Under the pieces are notes generated by a model. It worked only from the letters and a program-made list of their open reading frames with translations. It made no database searches and had not been told where the DNA came from. Position numbers and translations under genes: made by a program. Shown here in pieces: positions 49,725 through 61,534 of a stretch of 64,000 bases of DNA. Where the stretch lies: assembly GCA_947311845.1 (NCBI GenBank), contig CAMZMU010000117.1:74823862-74887861 (forward strand), read 5' to 3'. Each line of letters begins with the position of its first letter. The first letter of the stretch is position 1. Source of the DNA: Poa pratensis (taxonomy: Eukaryota > Streptophyta > Magnoliopsida > Poales > Poaceae).

Positions 49725-51996
49725 CGTCTACATCCAGGGTCGATGCAGCTTCGAGATGTGCTTCTGCCGTTGATGGAAACCACAACAATCAGAGACGATG
49801 ATGCTTGAGAAATTTCACGATCGCTGAGACTCCTTGGCCGTGCAAAACCTGCCATAATGTATTCTTATGTAACTCAGCTTTCAGCAAATATATGCTAGGA
49901 ATCCATGACCGGCACGAATAGGAAATTGTTTCCAATACGTGAACGTGTAGCGAACCAACGTGCGCTAGCTCTTTCCAAAACCGATCGGAGGCAATTTTCT
50001 CCAATAATAGATCTTTAAATCTGAGCCGTTTGCTTTCAAGTGTTTAATCCGAGCCATTAATTGTCTTGTGTTTTAATTATATAATAGATTTTGTATTTAG
50101 CAATAGCATGGTCACGTTCTTTAATGATTTGAGAAAGAATATCATTTTGAGATTCATCAATATTATCAAGCTTCTCTTCAAGAGAAACTCGAAGCTCATG
50201 CTCTTCCTCAAGAGCAATAGTGAGGGAAGCAATCTCATTAGCATTTTCTCTTTCAAGTCTCCCCTTTTCCTCAAGGAGATCTTGTGCCATGCCATATTGA
50301 CTCATAAGAAGCTCAAGCCGAATCTTGCATTTACCTTGCAAGTTAGTCATCAAGAAATCCAAAGCAACATTTTCTTCCTTAATTCTAAGACTCATAAGAT
50401 CATGTATTTCATTCATAGTCTTAGAAGGAGGGGACGATGATACCTCGGGGCCCTTGGCCATAAGACATGTAGCGGATTGGATGGAGACATTCTCATTGGG
50501 GGATTCAAAGAGAGAAGAGGGTGTCGATGAAGCAATGGCTAAGGCGGCCATTCCACTTGTGGTTGTTTCTTCGTCACTCTCATCCTCGGACATATATTCT
50601 TCTCTTGTCACCAACACAATCTTTGAAGGTGGCTTCTTCTTGGAGATGGACTTCTTGAAGTAGGGCTTCTTGGGAGAAGACCTTGAAGCTTCTGGAGAAT
50701 AAGTCTTCCTCCATGTTCTTCACGGTTCTCATAAGGACATTGGGCAACATAGTGATATTTATCTTGACAATTGAAGCAAGTCTTCATTTTTGGGTTGCCC
50801 TCCTTGAAACCACTTGATTTGTACTTTTGCTCCACTTGAGCTTTAGCTTTGGATGGATTCTTCCAAAAGGTCTTTGCCGCAAGAGCCACATAGTCTCTAT
50901 GAGCACTCATGAGTTCCTCGGGTTCCAAGTAGCCTCCTTCTTCATGGTCTTGGTCTTCATCTTGTTCCACCACCTTGGCCTTCAAAGCAAGTGATGAACC
51001 TTGATGCATTCCAATAGCCCGGGCACGAGAGTCTTGAGCAATTTGGGCTTGAACTTTGTAAGATTGCATCTCTTGCATGACTTTATTTGAGGTCAAAACG
51101 GCATAGTTGTGTTTTCCTTGGAGACTCTTCAAGTCGGCCGCTTCAAAGGGCATGAGAGCATTCACATACTTCCTCTTGATGTAAGTATCATCCACATGAT
51201 TAGCACCAAGGTCTCTAAATGCGGTAGCAAGAGCCTTGAGCCTTTGATACATCTCTTCATGAGTTTCATTATCCTTCATGAAGAAGCCTTCAATTTGATT
51301 GCTCATAGCTTCATATCTATTTCTCCTCATGCTTTCATTTCCAACGAACACCTCCGTGAGAGAATCCCATGCTTCCTTGGCGGTGGAGCAATCTTGAATG
51401 TGATGAATATCCTTCTCTCCCACGGAAACACAGATCACATCAAGAGCGGTGACATTTAGCTGACAATCAACTTCTTCTCGCCTTGTCAAGTTGGATTCAT
51501 CCATCGCCTTGTATCCATCTACAATGATCCTCCAAAGCTCAATGCAACCACTTTTCAAATGAGATTTCATAGAAGATTGCCAAAAAGGTAAAAGAGGATG
51601 CATTTAGACTAGGTGGAGCTCCTCTTAGGTGAATAGGAGGATGAGGGATAGGTATGTTGGGAGAGTATGCAAAAGGAACTCTAGCATGTTCTCCCGAACC
51701 ATTAGCGGGTTTAATTGGGAGATCATTTTTAATATCATCCACCCCCGGATTCCCTTTATCCTCTTTATCCTTTAACTCCTCTTGAGAAGTCTCCGGAGTA
51801 GGAGGTGATGCGGTTACCTTTGCTTCCGAGAGTTTTGTTGTCATTTCGCGCAACTCATCCATTTTGGTTTCCATAGAGGTCTTCATGTTAGTGAAGTCCT
51901 CCTTGGAAACCGAAGTGGTTGGAAGTACAAGAGGGTTCCCATCGGCATCGAAGGCCATACTTCTCTTAGGCGGTTAAGCCCGAATAAAGAGCCGAG

Positions 51997-52008
51997 GCTC
52001 TGATACCA
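51997..52008 (-). other. Primer binding site (initiator tRNA-Met) of SIRE-type Copia
   Basis: On the minus strand it reads TGGTATCAGAGC, complementary to the initiator tRNA-Met end, two bases inside the 5' LTR. Confidence 0.92.
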
Positions 52009-52010
52009 AT

Positions 52011-53107
52011 TGAAAGGATTGTATGGCCACCTAGAGGGGGGGGGGGGGGGGGTTGAATAGGTGCTATTCCAAATTTTAATTCTTTTTCGATTAAGGCTTG
52101 ACACAAAGGTAAATTCTCTAGATATACAACTATGGTGAATTTACCTATATGATAAGTTAAGCCTAAACAAGAAAAGATACACGTAGTAAATAACGAGTAA
52201 GGAGTAACGGATCGGGAAGCACGCGGAGACAAGGATGTATTCCCGAGTTCCTCCTTTTTAGGGGAGTACGTCTCGTTGGAGGGGTGTGAGTTTCAAACTC
52301 AAGACGCCACAAATGGCCTCACCCTATTCTCCGACGAACCTCGCCCAAAAGCTCGGTCCACCTTCCACTATCGGAATCCTTCAAGGCGGAATCCGGAGCC
52401 CTTACAACAAGCTTGGTGCACAACCCACAAAAGGATTGGGAGCTCCCAAGCACCACGAATCTGCTACACAAAAGTAGCAAGCAAGTAAGTACAACAAGAT
52501 GACTAGGTTTTCCTAGTGGAAACCCTAGGCTCGAATCCCTCAAGTGAATGAGGGGGAAATGAAGAACGCTTCGGTGAAGTTGTAGATCCGGGCCTTCTTC
52601 TTCAATCCTCCAAGTATGAGTGAGTTTGGGTGGAGAGATTGGGAGATCGGTGAGCTTTGGTCTTGCAACAATGGTGAGCAACTATTTCTGGACGAGCTAG
52701 TTGACTTGAGGTAGGTGGAGGGGTATTTATACCCCTCCCAAAAATCTGCCCATTGGAGAGACTGGGGACCGGATAATCCGGTGCAGGTTGGTACCGGATA
52801 ATCCGGTCAGGCGGATAATCCGGTGCCATCAGGAATATCCGGCTGTAAATATCTGGGTACCTCCAGTGCGCTTTGAGTTCTAGTCCTTAGCCGTTTTCCT
52901 CTTTTCTTCTCCAGAACCGGATAATCCGATAGAAACCGGAATATCCGGTAGCAAAATATCTGGCTGCTCTTTTACTTAATCTTTTCGGTGTTGATGCTCA
53001 TATGTTTAAATACAACTAAAAACCTGCATCACTTAACACCTGATTAAAATGTCACTAGTGTTGTTAACTAACACACAAAATATGAGGGATCACAAAATGC
53101 CCTTTCA
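52011..53107 (-). repeat. 5' LTR of SIRE-type Copia
   Basis: 1097 bp, with a minus-strand TATAAATA at 52724-52731 and an upstream cluster of CCGGATAATCCGG motifs (52767-52962). It contains an 18-base G run near 52037 where the partner LTR has about 9. Confidence 0.94.
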
Positions 53108-53112
53108 AATTT

Positions 53113-54477
53113 CCCCTACCTGTGATGCATAGGCTGAGGCCCAAATTTATTTAGAACAGATGTTGTGCTTGATTTAAAATCCCTGTGAAGAACTAGCATA
53201 GCACTTCTATGCCTATCTGAGGGAAATATACACCACCCTACTCCATGTGTGACTAGCAGTTCATTTTGCTAGAGAAATAGAGCATCAACCTCTTATCAGG
53301 TGTGGTGGTGGTGTTGTGCTGCTTGTGGCTCTTCTGGATTGCTTGATCTATAGATCTTGTGGATCCCCTCCTTGTTCACCTTGCTGGCCTGCTCCTCCAG
53401 CTCCAGATTGCTATCCCCTAGCTCCTGGCCTTCCCTCCTTGCTCCTGTTTGCTCTTGTGCTTCTATCCCATCTTGCTATTGCTTTTGGCAATGATCCAGT
53501 GGTGAGATGTGTTGGTGTGAGTGGTTTTGTGATGAACTGAGCTCTGTGGTGAAGAAGAACTCGAACTGGTGCTTGAGTGAGTGAAATGAGCTTTGCTAGC
53601 TGCTACGGTTTGCTTTGTTCTTATCCCTCCCGTGGGAGTGAAATGGCTGTGCAGTTGACAGCCAATCTGGGTGTGGTGATTGTGCTGCCTGGATAGTTGC
53701 TTCCGAGGTTCGGTGAACTGAGCTTCGGCTGGTTTGGTATTATCTCTAGTGATGCATTCTTTTTACTTGCCAAGTGGATTTTGTTGCTTGCCTATGATGT
53801 TGTACTGAGGCAAAATTGTGGATTTAAGAACAGATGTTGCACTTAGTCCCTAAGTACCACTCGATGATGTAATTAGCAATGCTTTTCATTGCTAGACTGA
53901 GAGTATTACTAACCCTAACCCCTATTTGTATTTTTCTGTCTTTGCTTCTTATTTGTTTTGCAGGAAAACAGTTTTGAAGAAGAAGAAGATACAAGACTTC
54001 TAGTTTAAGAATAGATGTAATTATCATTTTGTAATTCAGTTTATTGTAAATCATTTGTAAAGACAATGTATTCTTGTAATTATTCAATAAAGTTATTTGT
54101 TTGTCTTTCAAGAATTCTATAATTTGTAATATGTGTTGTAAAGATTTAAATCATTCAAACAACTATAACTTTATGTACTTAATTATTGTTTCTATAACTT
54201 TATTGTTTTAATTTGAATTACTTTATAAATTCAATTTATTTGAATATTCAAATTGAATTCAAAATTCCCACAACAAGTAAATTATCTAGAGGTCATGTCA
54301 AAATTTACTTACATTCACCTAAGATGATCTAAACCTAATTCATGAAGATGAATGAACTCCGATCACTCCAGGGTTTTTAGTTTGCGAAATATTTATTCAG
54401 GTTTTCAGATGCATGCATGCAGATGCACAAATTCCTATTTCTACCCTTCGTTAGTTCCTAAACGCTGGGGTATTACA
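53113..54477 (-). repeat. Inner part of Tekay 3' LTR
   Basis: On the minus strand it starts TGTAATACCCCAGCG right after the tract TTAAGGGAGGAAGAC, a typical start for Tekay/Del LTRs. It is AT-rich with Tekay-like words such as CATGACCTCTAGATAATTTAC. At 53112 it is interrupted by the Copia insertion and should continue at 28567. On the plus strand it contains an acceptor-like TTTTGCAG (near 53957) and AATAAAG (54086). Confidence 0.7.
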
Positions 54478-57376
54478 GTCTTCCTCCCTTAACAAAAACT
54501 TTGTCCCGAAGTTGTGGTGTGTGTACCTGAAGAGTCCTGGATAGGCTTGTCTCAAGTCTTATTCCTTCTCCCAGGTACCTTCTCGCTCAGGATGATGCCT
54601 CCATTGAACTTTGCAGTATTTGATTGCTCTGTTCCTGAGTCTTTTCTAGTTTTCTGCTAAGATCCGGGCTGGTTCTTCGACATAGGTTAAATCTGCCTGT
54701 AATTCAAGTTCCTCATGAGTGACTGCATCTTCTGGAACTTTTAAGCACTTCCGGAGTTGTGATACATGAAAGACATTGTGGACTTGCTTCAACTTCTCTG
54801 GCAGCTCTAATGTAAAAGCTACATTTCTGTTCTGTGCCAGAATCTTGAAAGGTCCAATGTATCGAGGACTCAATTTTCCCTTAACTCCAAATCTTTTAAC
54901 TCCCTTCATCGGACTAATCTTAAGATATACCATATCTCCTATCTGAGGTTCCCATGTCCTTCGCTTCTGGTCAGCATAACTTTTTTGTCGACTCTGAGCT
55001 ATTTTCAGACGGCCTCGAATGATATCAATGATGTTTTGCTTTTCCTTGACATAGTCTGGTTCAAACTCTGTACTGCTACCAGCTTCGTACCAGCATATCG
55101 GTGATCTACACTTTCGCCCATAGAGTACATCAAATGGTGCTGCCTTCAGGCTGCTTTGATAACTGTTATTATAAGAGAACTCAGCCAAGGGTAGATGTTC
55201 ATCCCATGACCCTCCAAAGTCTAACGCACAGGCTCGAAGCATATCCTCCAATATCTGATTGGTTCTTTCTGTCTGCCCATCCGTGTGCGGATGATAAGCC
55301 GTGCTGAAATCCAACTGTGATCCTAGTGCTTTCTGCAGTTGCTTCCAGAATACGAATGTGAATACAGATCCTCGATCTGAGACTATTCTCTTGGGTACTC
55401 CGTGTTTACTGACAATCTCTTTCACATAAAGATCGACCAGTTTCTCAGCATTGTCTTTCTGGTTCACTGCTAAGAAATGTGCACTCTTGGTGAGCCGATC
55501 CACGACTACCCATATCATATCCTTATGCTTCTTGGTCATTGGTAAACCGGTGATGAAATCCATGCCAATCTCCTCCCATTTCCATTCTGGAATCTCTAGA
55601 GGTTGTAATGGTCCTGCTCGACTTTGATGTTCTGCTTTCACCCTCTGACATGTATGGCATTCGGACACATACTTGGCAATATCCCTTTTCATGTTGTTCC
55701 ACCAAAATAACTCTTTGAGGTCCATGTACATCTTGGTACCTCCTGGATGAATAGAATATGGTGTTTCATGTGCCTCTCGAAGTATCAACCCTTTGATTTT
55801 GGGTATATCGGGTACACAGATTCTTTTGTTAAACCATAGTGAGTTATACTCACCCAAATGGAATACTGGTAGTCTTCCTTCCTCAATTCTACGAATTTCT
55901 TCTGCTATAAAAGGATCTTCCTCTTGCCGATGGATGATTTCATTCCGAAGGTCACTATGTCTTTCTTCCATTACCCTCAAGGTATTCAATGCCTCCAAAG
56001 AGTTAACTTCTAGTAGCTGGATTCCTAATCTTTCCAGATCTCTTTTCAACTCCTTGGGCAAATCATGGTGTGTTGGTTGGTTATCAGTGCTCTTCCGGCT
56101 TAAAGCATCAGCTACAACATTGGCCTTTCCCGGAGTATAATTGGTTGTAAGATCATAGTCCTTGATCAACTCCAACCATCTCCTTTGCCTCATGTTCAAT
56201 TCTTTCTGAGTAAAGAAGTATTTGAGACTTTTGTGGTCTGTGTAAAGCTCACACTTGGATCCATTGAGAAATTGCCTCCATTGTTTTAAAGCAAACACTA
56301 CCGCTACCAACTCCAAATCATGAGTTGGGTCGCTAACTTCATGAGGTTTGAGCTGTCTTGAACCATAAGCTATCACTTTCCGGTCTTGCATGAGTACACA
56401 ACCTAATCCATTCTTGGATGCATCACAATATACTGTGTAGTTTTTGCCAGGTTCAGGCACTGCTAAGATTGGTGCTTAACCGAGTCTTCAACTCCTGAAA
56501 ACTTGTTTCGCACTTTTCTGACCACTCAAAAGGAGTATTTTTCCTTAACAACTTGGTCATTGGCCCTGCGATCTTGGAGAATCCCTCCATGAATCGTCGG
56601 TAATATCCAGCCATTCCCGGGAAACCTCTGATTTCCTTGACATTGGTGGGTGACTTCCAGTCCAGAACTGACTGTACCTTGGCAGGATTTACTGCAATGC
56701 CATCCTTGCTAATGACATGTCCAAGGAATTCCACTTGATCTAGCCAAAACTCACATTTGCTAAACTTGGCATACAGTTGATGTTCCCTCAGAACTTGCAA
56801 TGCTGTCCTCAAATGCTTAGCATGATCTTCTTTGTTCTTGGAATAAATCAAGATATCATCGATGAACACTATCAAGAACTTGTCCAAATATGGCATGAAG
56901 ATCTTGTTCATCAAGTTCATGAAAATAGCTGGTGCATTGTTCAATCCAAAAGGAACAACCAAATATTCATGATGTCCATACCTTGATACAAATGCTGTTT
57001 TGGGAATATCTTTAGGCTTGATTTTGATTTGGTGATAACCTGACCTTAGATCAATCTTGGAGAATACTCCTGCTCCTTGAACTTGATCAAATAAATCTTG
57101 AATTCTTGGCAGTGGATACTTATTCTTGATAGTAACATGGTTCAGATTTCTGAAATCTCCACACATTCTTTTTCCTCCATCTCGCTTGTCCACGAAAATA
57201 ACAGATGATCCCCATGGTGATACACTTTCCCGAATGAATCCTTTGCTCTCCAGTTCATCAAGCTGCTCTTTGAGTTCCTTCAACTCCTTAGGACCCATTT
57301 TATAAGGTGCTTGAGCAATAGGTGATGTGCCTGGTATTAAGTCAATGGTGAACTCTATCTCCCTATCTGGTGGCAA
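54478..57376 (-). pseudogene. RT, RNase H, integrase and chromodomain of Tekay element
   Basis: RT (57376-56470): [41 protein letters not shown] and catalytic [10 protein letters not shown] frameshift near 56470 leads into RNase H (56460-56090: [51 protein letters not shown]). Then come the integrase HHCC finger ([12 protein letters not shown] to CHTCQRVK) and DDE core ([27 protein letters not shown]). The chromodomain region (54690-54540: [10 protein letters not shown], then RNRAIKYCKVQWRHHP and EREGTWEKE) is interrupted by TAG at about 54645 and TAA at about 54537. The stops and frameshift make it inactive. Confidence 0.94.
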
Positions 57377-57382
57377 TCCAGG

Positions 57383-58189
57383 TCATTCTTGGGGAAATAC
57401 ATCCGGAAACTCGTTTACTACTGGGATATCCTCCAACTTGGCCTCTTTTAGTGAGTTGAGTTGTATTCCAACCTCTACATGAGTATGTTTATCCGCTTGA
57501 TATGTGATTCTACCTCCTCCGGGCTTCCTGATAGGAACTGTCTTCTCTTCACAGTCAATTTGAGCTCCGTGTTCCGTCATCCAATCCATTCCCAGAACAA
57601 CTTCTATGTTCTTCAGTGGAAGCACAAAAAGATCCGCATAATACGGACAATCACAGATCGTAATGACCTGTTCTTGCTTCACTTGGGTTACTAACAACGT
57701 ACCCCCTGCCGTAGCAACGGTGATAGGGCATTCTAACGGCGCACACCTTATCCCATATTTCTCAACAAAATGACTGGAGATGAATGAAGTGGTGACATCA
57801 GTATCAAAAAGAACTTTGCCATAGTGGGTAAGAATACTTAGCGTACCTAGTACCGCCATCTCCGAGTTGTCGGCCTCCTCCAAAGAGGTGCAGTTGAGTC
57901 TTCCAAATGGCCTTCCCCTCTTGCCATTGTTGTTCTTTCCACTGTTTCCCGCTCCCGCTGAGAATCCGCCACCTCCTCCTGGTCTACCTCCTCCTTTGTT
58001 GAACCCACCTCTAGCAATCTTATTAGGACACTCAGGTTTGATGTGCCCTTCCTGACCACACCCAAAGCATATGATTTTGGGCTTCCTGCATTCACTCTTG
58101 AAATGTCCAGGAAGTCCACAGTTGTTACATATTACTCTGCTCTTTGGGTTAAATGATCCACGATTAGTCGGGGTACCTCCCGTCTGCAT
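57383..58189 (-). pseudogene. Zinc knuckles and protease of Tekay element
   Basis: Two CCHC knuckles (CNNCGLPGHFKSEC and CFGCGQEGHIKPEC) are followed by a Gly-rich linker and the protease region. The active site reads LFDTDVTTSFIS, so the Gly after the catalytic Asp-Thr is Asp, which should impair cleavage. VVLGMDWMTEHGAQIDC follows. The frame ends at a TGA (57385-57383) in frame with the RT, where the family usually has Leu in DVFPQELPGLPP-type text. A frameshift of one base near 58190 separates it from Gag. Confidence 0.92.
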
Positions 58190-59013
58190 TAGGGCTTGAA
58201 ACTCCGAATTGGTGTAGACCTGTTTGGTTGGAACTTCTGAGCCTCTGTTTTTGCCTTTTTCATCCTGCTCAATTGAACCAACTTGTTGTCATTTTCCCAA
58301 GTAATTGCAGTGTTCATCAGTTCCTGGAAATTCTTGGGCTTGGTCATCTTCAGTTGCATTGCCGCATATGGATCCAGTCCTCGCAAAAACCTCTTCACTC
58401 TGTTCGCATCAGTGCTCACCTCGTCAGACGCATAACGAGAGAGTATACTGAATTCTCTGATATACTTTATCATTGGGTAACTTCTTTGCTGGAGATCCTC
58501 AAATTCTCTCTGCTTCATCTCCATGATACTTTCAGGTACATGGTATTCTCTAAACTTCTCTTTGAACTCCTCCCAGGTAAATACCTTTTCCGGTGGCTGC
58601 ATCATCACCTCATTGTCCCACCAAGACGCTGCCGGTCCAGACAGAAGATGTGTTGCGTAATGCACACTTTCCTCATCATTAGCACCAATTGCCTTCAATT
58701 TCCTCTCGATGTCAGTTAACCAATCCTCTGCATCCATAGGTTCAGGTGCAGTAGCGAAAGGTAAAGGTTTGGTATTCAGAAAATCTGTCAGACTTGCTGC
58801 TCTGGCTTCAGAACCCCTAGCATTTCCCAGTTAGCCCAGCAGTTCTTGCATAAACTTGTTCTGTGTTTCTTGCATGAACTGCATGAAATTCTGTTCTGCC
58901 AACGGCCTAAGTGGTGGTGGTGGTATCACCCCACTAGCTTCTTGATCTGCCTTTTCCTTGGCCTCACGCTCCATGCGCTCCTCCTTAGACTCGCTTGTTC
59001 TACCCGTGTTCAT
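58189..59013 (-). pseudogene. Gag of Tekay element
   Basis: It starts at 59013 (MNTGRTSESKEERMEREAK). A stop TAA at about 58833 interrupts the frame, which resumes at 58737 with the Gag core: DAEDWLTDIERKLKAIG, AASWWDNEVM, FTWEEFKEKFREYHVPE, FEDLQQRSYPMIKYIREFSILSRYA and RFLRGLDPYAAMQL. It forms the particle that packages the element RNA. It ends at a frameshift near 58190. Confidence 0.92.
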
Positions 59014-59663
59014 TTCCCCCTAGTCCTGCAACATGAAGCGAATTAACTCATAATTACACCATGCCCATGCTTCTAAATGGAAACCAGAAATATTGTGCTC
59101 CATGCGCTCCTCCTCAGACTCACTTCACGTGCAGCACTAGTCATACAATAGAAATCAAATCCAAATCCAAATGGAAACCAGAAATATTAAACATATTACA
59201 CATATTATTATAGAGTTGATTACAATACCCTCACCAAAGGTGAGTTACACACATATGGTCGTCTAAAAGTACAACTGGCCTCACAAGCTCTCCGACCCTT
59301 ATTTATGATACATACTCCCAACTCATACATAGTACACTACAAACTATCATACTAGTAAAGTCCTCCCGTCCTGTCATCCGTCGCTCCGCTGCAACGCTAC
59401 TCGCGGTACATGCCAGGAGTCCACCCGTGCTGGCGTGAAGTCCTGCGCACTGTCTCCGGAACATATAGTCTCCCGGATGGAATATAGTCTGAGTCCGAAG
59501 TCTCTGTGACTGAAGTGTCACTCAGAAAAAGTCCCTCCAGGCCAAGGTAGCTCGCCAAATAAGCTCTCGTCTCCTCCGCACTCACGTGCTGTGAAGGTCC
59601 AGCCTCTCCAAAACAAGTGGTAGTGGTGCATTGAGAGTGATCAAAGGGTATCTCCTGTGCCTG
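59014..59663 (-). other. Tekay leader, truncated
   Basis: Non-coding. A block around AAATGGAAACCAGAAATATT is repeated (59075-59095 and 59167-59188), and CTCCATGCGCTCCTCC also occurs twice (58970 and 59097). No Met-tRNA primer site is present before the junction with the LTR at 59664, so the leader is incomplete here. Confidence 0.55.
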
Positions 59664-61262
59664 TGATACGTCTCAAACGTATCTATAATTTTTGATATTC
59701 CATGTTGATATTATACCAATTGTTACATGTTTAGCATCCACTTCATATCATTTTTATACATTTTTTGGGACTAACCTATTAACAAGATGCCACAGTGCCA
59801 GTTCCTGTTTTCTGCTGTTTTTGTATTCCAGAAAAGATGTTCTGGAAATATTCTTGGAATTGGACGAAAATCAACGGAGGTCCGTATTTCACCGAAATGT
59901 ACACGGAGTCCAAAGGGGAGACGGAGGAGCGCCAGGAGGCGGCCACACAAGGGCTCGGTGCGGCCCCACCTCCTGCCGCGCCGAGGGTACGTGTGGGCCC
60001 CTCGGGTGCCCTCAGCCGCCGCCCTTTCGCCTATTTATTCCCCCCGACGCGAAAACCCTAAATACCTGAGTCATATTCCACGAAAAGTTCCAGAGGCGCC
60101 GCCGTCGTCAACCCTAGCTCGAGAGGGTTCTGAAGCTCTTCCCGGCACCCTGCCGGAGAGGGAAATCATCACCGGAGGGCTCTACATCGCCATGCCTGCC
60201 TCCGGAGTGATGCGTGAGTAGTTCATCCTTGGACTACGGGTCCATAGCAGTAGCTAGATGGTTGTCTCTCCCCTTTATGCTATCATGTTAAGATCTTGTG
60301 AGCTGCCTAACATGATCAAGATCATCTTATTGTAATGCTACATGTTGTGTTTGCTGGGATCTGATGAATATTGAATACGATGATCAAGTTGATTATTAAT
60401 CTATGTTACATGTTATTTATGATCTTGCATGCTTTCCGTTACTAGTAGATGCTTTGGCCAAGTAGATGCTTGTAACTCTAAGAGTGAGTATTTATGCTAG
60501 ATAGTGGGTTCAGTCTCCAGTAATCTGGGCGAGTGACAGCAACGTCTAAGGTTGTGGATGTGCTATTGCCACTAGGGATAACCTAACAATGCTATGTCCA
60601 CGGTCATATGTACTTGTTTACATTACGCACATTACTTAATGCGATTATCCGTTGCTTGCAACTTAATACCAACAGGGAACACGGATGTCAACCTGAAAGT
60701 GGATTATTAGTCATAGATGCGGTTGGATAACGGTCTATGTATCTTGTCGTAATGCCCAATTAAATATCATGGTAGTCATCTTGTCATATATATGCATTGT
60801 CATGCGCTCAATATTTTATCAATTGCCCAGCTGTAATTTGTTTACCCAACATGTCGTTTATCTTTATGGAGAGACACCACTAGTGAACTGTGGACCCCGG
60901 TGCATTCTTTTACACTGATAAAACCACCAACTGCAAACAATTGTTCTCTTTTACTTTCTGCAATTAAGCATTATTTTCCACACCATACGTTTAATCCTTT
61001 GTTACAGCAAGCCGGGAAGATTGACACCCTTCCTGTTTCGTTGGGGCAAAGTAGTTTGATTGTGTTGTGTGCAGGTTCCACGTCGGTCGCCGGATTCCCT
61101 GGTGTTGCGCCATGCCATATTCCGCCACCAACAACCTTCTGAAGTGCTCCTACTCCTACTGGTTCGATAACCTTGGTTTCATACTGAGGGAAAACTTGCT
61201 GCTGCACTGCTTCATACCTTCCTCTTGGGGTCTCCCAACGAACGTGTGATTTCACGTCATCA
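59664..61262 (+). repeat. 5' LTR of TGATACGTCTC-family element
   Basis: 1599 bp, closely similar along its length to the solo LTR at 45502-47099. A TATA-like CTATTTATT lies near 60029-60037, and a leader-like GC-rich block surrounds 60060-60230. Confidence 0.95.
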
Positions 61263-61273
61263 AGCTAATTTTC

Positions 61274-61367
61274 TGGCGCCGTTGCCCGGGAGTGGAAGTA
61301 CTTCGGTTCAGCAGTCTCCTAACTTCCCCTTCAACACGCCATAATTTTCTGGCGCCGTTGCCGGGGA
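61274..61367 (+). other. Duplicated primer binding site
   Basis: TGGCGCCGTTGCCCGGGA at 61274-61291 (one changed base) and TGGCGCCGTTGCCGGGGA at 61350-61367 (perfect tRNA-Asp complement), each preceded by TAATTTTC, come from a 76-bp offset duplication. The perfect copy is the one farther from the LTR. Confidence 0.85.
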
Positions 61368-61534
61368 GTTAGCAGGCTTCTGCAAGGGGAGTCTCACGCT
61401 TCCAATCTCTTTACTTTGTTTTTGTCTTGCTTAGTTTACTTTTATTTTATCTTGTTTGCTTTTACTTATCAAAAACACAAAAAATTAGTTATTTGCATCT
61501 AATTTATTTTCGGTTTAGTTTTTGTTATTTCATC

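Larger units (their letters stand above)
47188..50088 (-). mobile_element. Non-autonomous Helitron, 2.9 kb
   Basis: On the minus strand it begins TCTATTATATAATTAAAAC and ends with a GC hairpin (47200-47215) followed by TCACCCGG and the terminal CTAG. It sits between A and T with no target duplication. Setting it aside rejoins the Copia Gag coiled coil in frame, which fixes both ends to the base. No Rep/helicase is encoded. It contains a CACTA miniature element and a short coding-like stretch at 49533-49724. Confidence 0.92.
45298..51958 (-). pseudogene. Gag of SIRE-type Copia, split by solo LTR and Helitron
   Basis: It starts at 51958 (MAFDADGNPLVLP) and runs to about 51600, then changes frame into 51603-50640. 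There the Gag (UBN2-like) core is visible (AKEAWDSLTEVFVGNE, MYQRLKALATAFRDLG), with one zinc knuckle CFNCQDKYHYVAQC at about 50778-50737. After another frame change, 50617-50089 encodes a Glu/Lys-rich coiled coil. The coil continues at 47187-47105 and 45501-45298 once the Helitron and the solo LTR are set aside. A TAA at 45300-45298 precedes a Lys-rich linker (to about 44985) that leads into the protease. Confidence 0.9.
28568..53107 (-). mobile_element. Ty1/Copia element, SIRE/Maximus type, with four nested insertions
   Basis: LTRs of 1195 bp (28568-29762) and 1097 bp (52011-53107) start TGAAAGG and end CCTTTCA, with the duplication AATTT outside. On the minus strand an initiator-Met primer site (TGGTATCAGAGC) follows the right-hand 5' LTR, and the tract AAAAAGGGGGAGAT precedes the left-hand 3' LTR. 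Order: Gag with one zinc knuckle, protease, integrase, reverse transcriptase, RNase H, then an extra 3' ORF, which is the SIRE/Maximus plan. Nested inside are 33664-40655, 42515-44068, 45502-47099 and 47188-50088, each with its own insertion signature. Several stops and frameshifts show it is dead. Confidence 0.95.
53113..59663 (-). mobile_element. Ty3/Gypsy chromovirus, Tekay/Del lineage (body and inner 3' LTR)
   Basis: The minus-strand order is Gag (59013-58189), zinc knuckles and protease, RT, RNase H, integrase, and a chromodomain close to the 3' LTR start at 54477. That order and the C-terminal chromodomain place it in the Tekay group. Its leader (59014-59663) is cut by the LTR element starting at 59664, so its 5' LTR is not in the window. 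The 3' LTR is split by the SIRE element. Confidence 0.92.
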
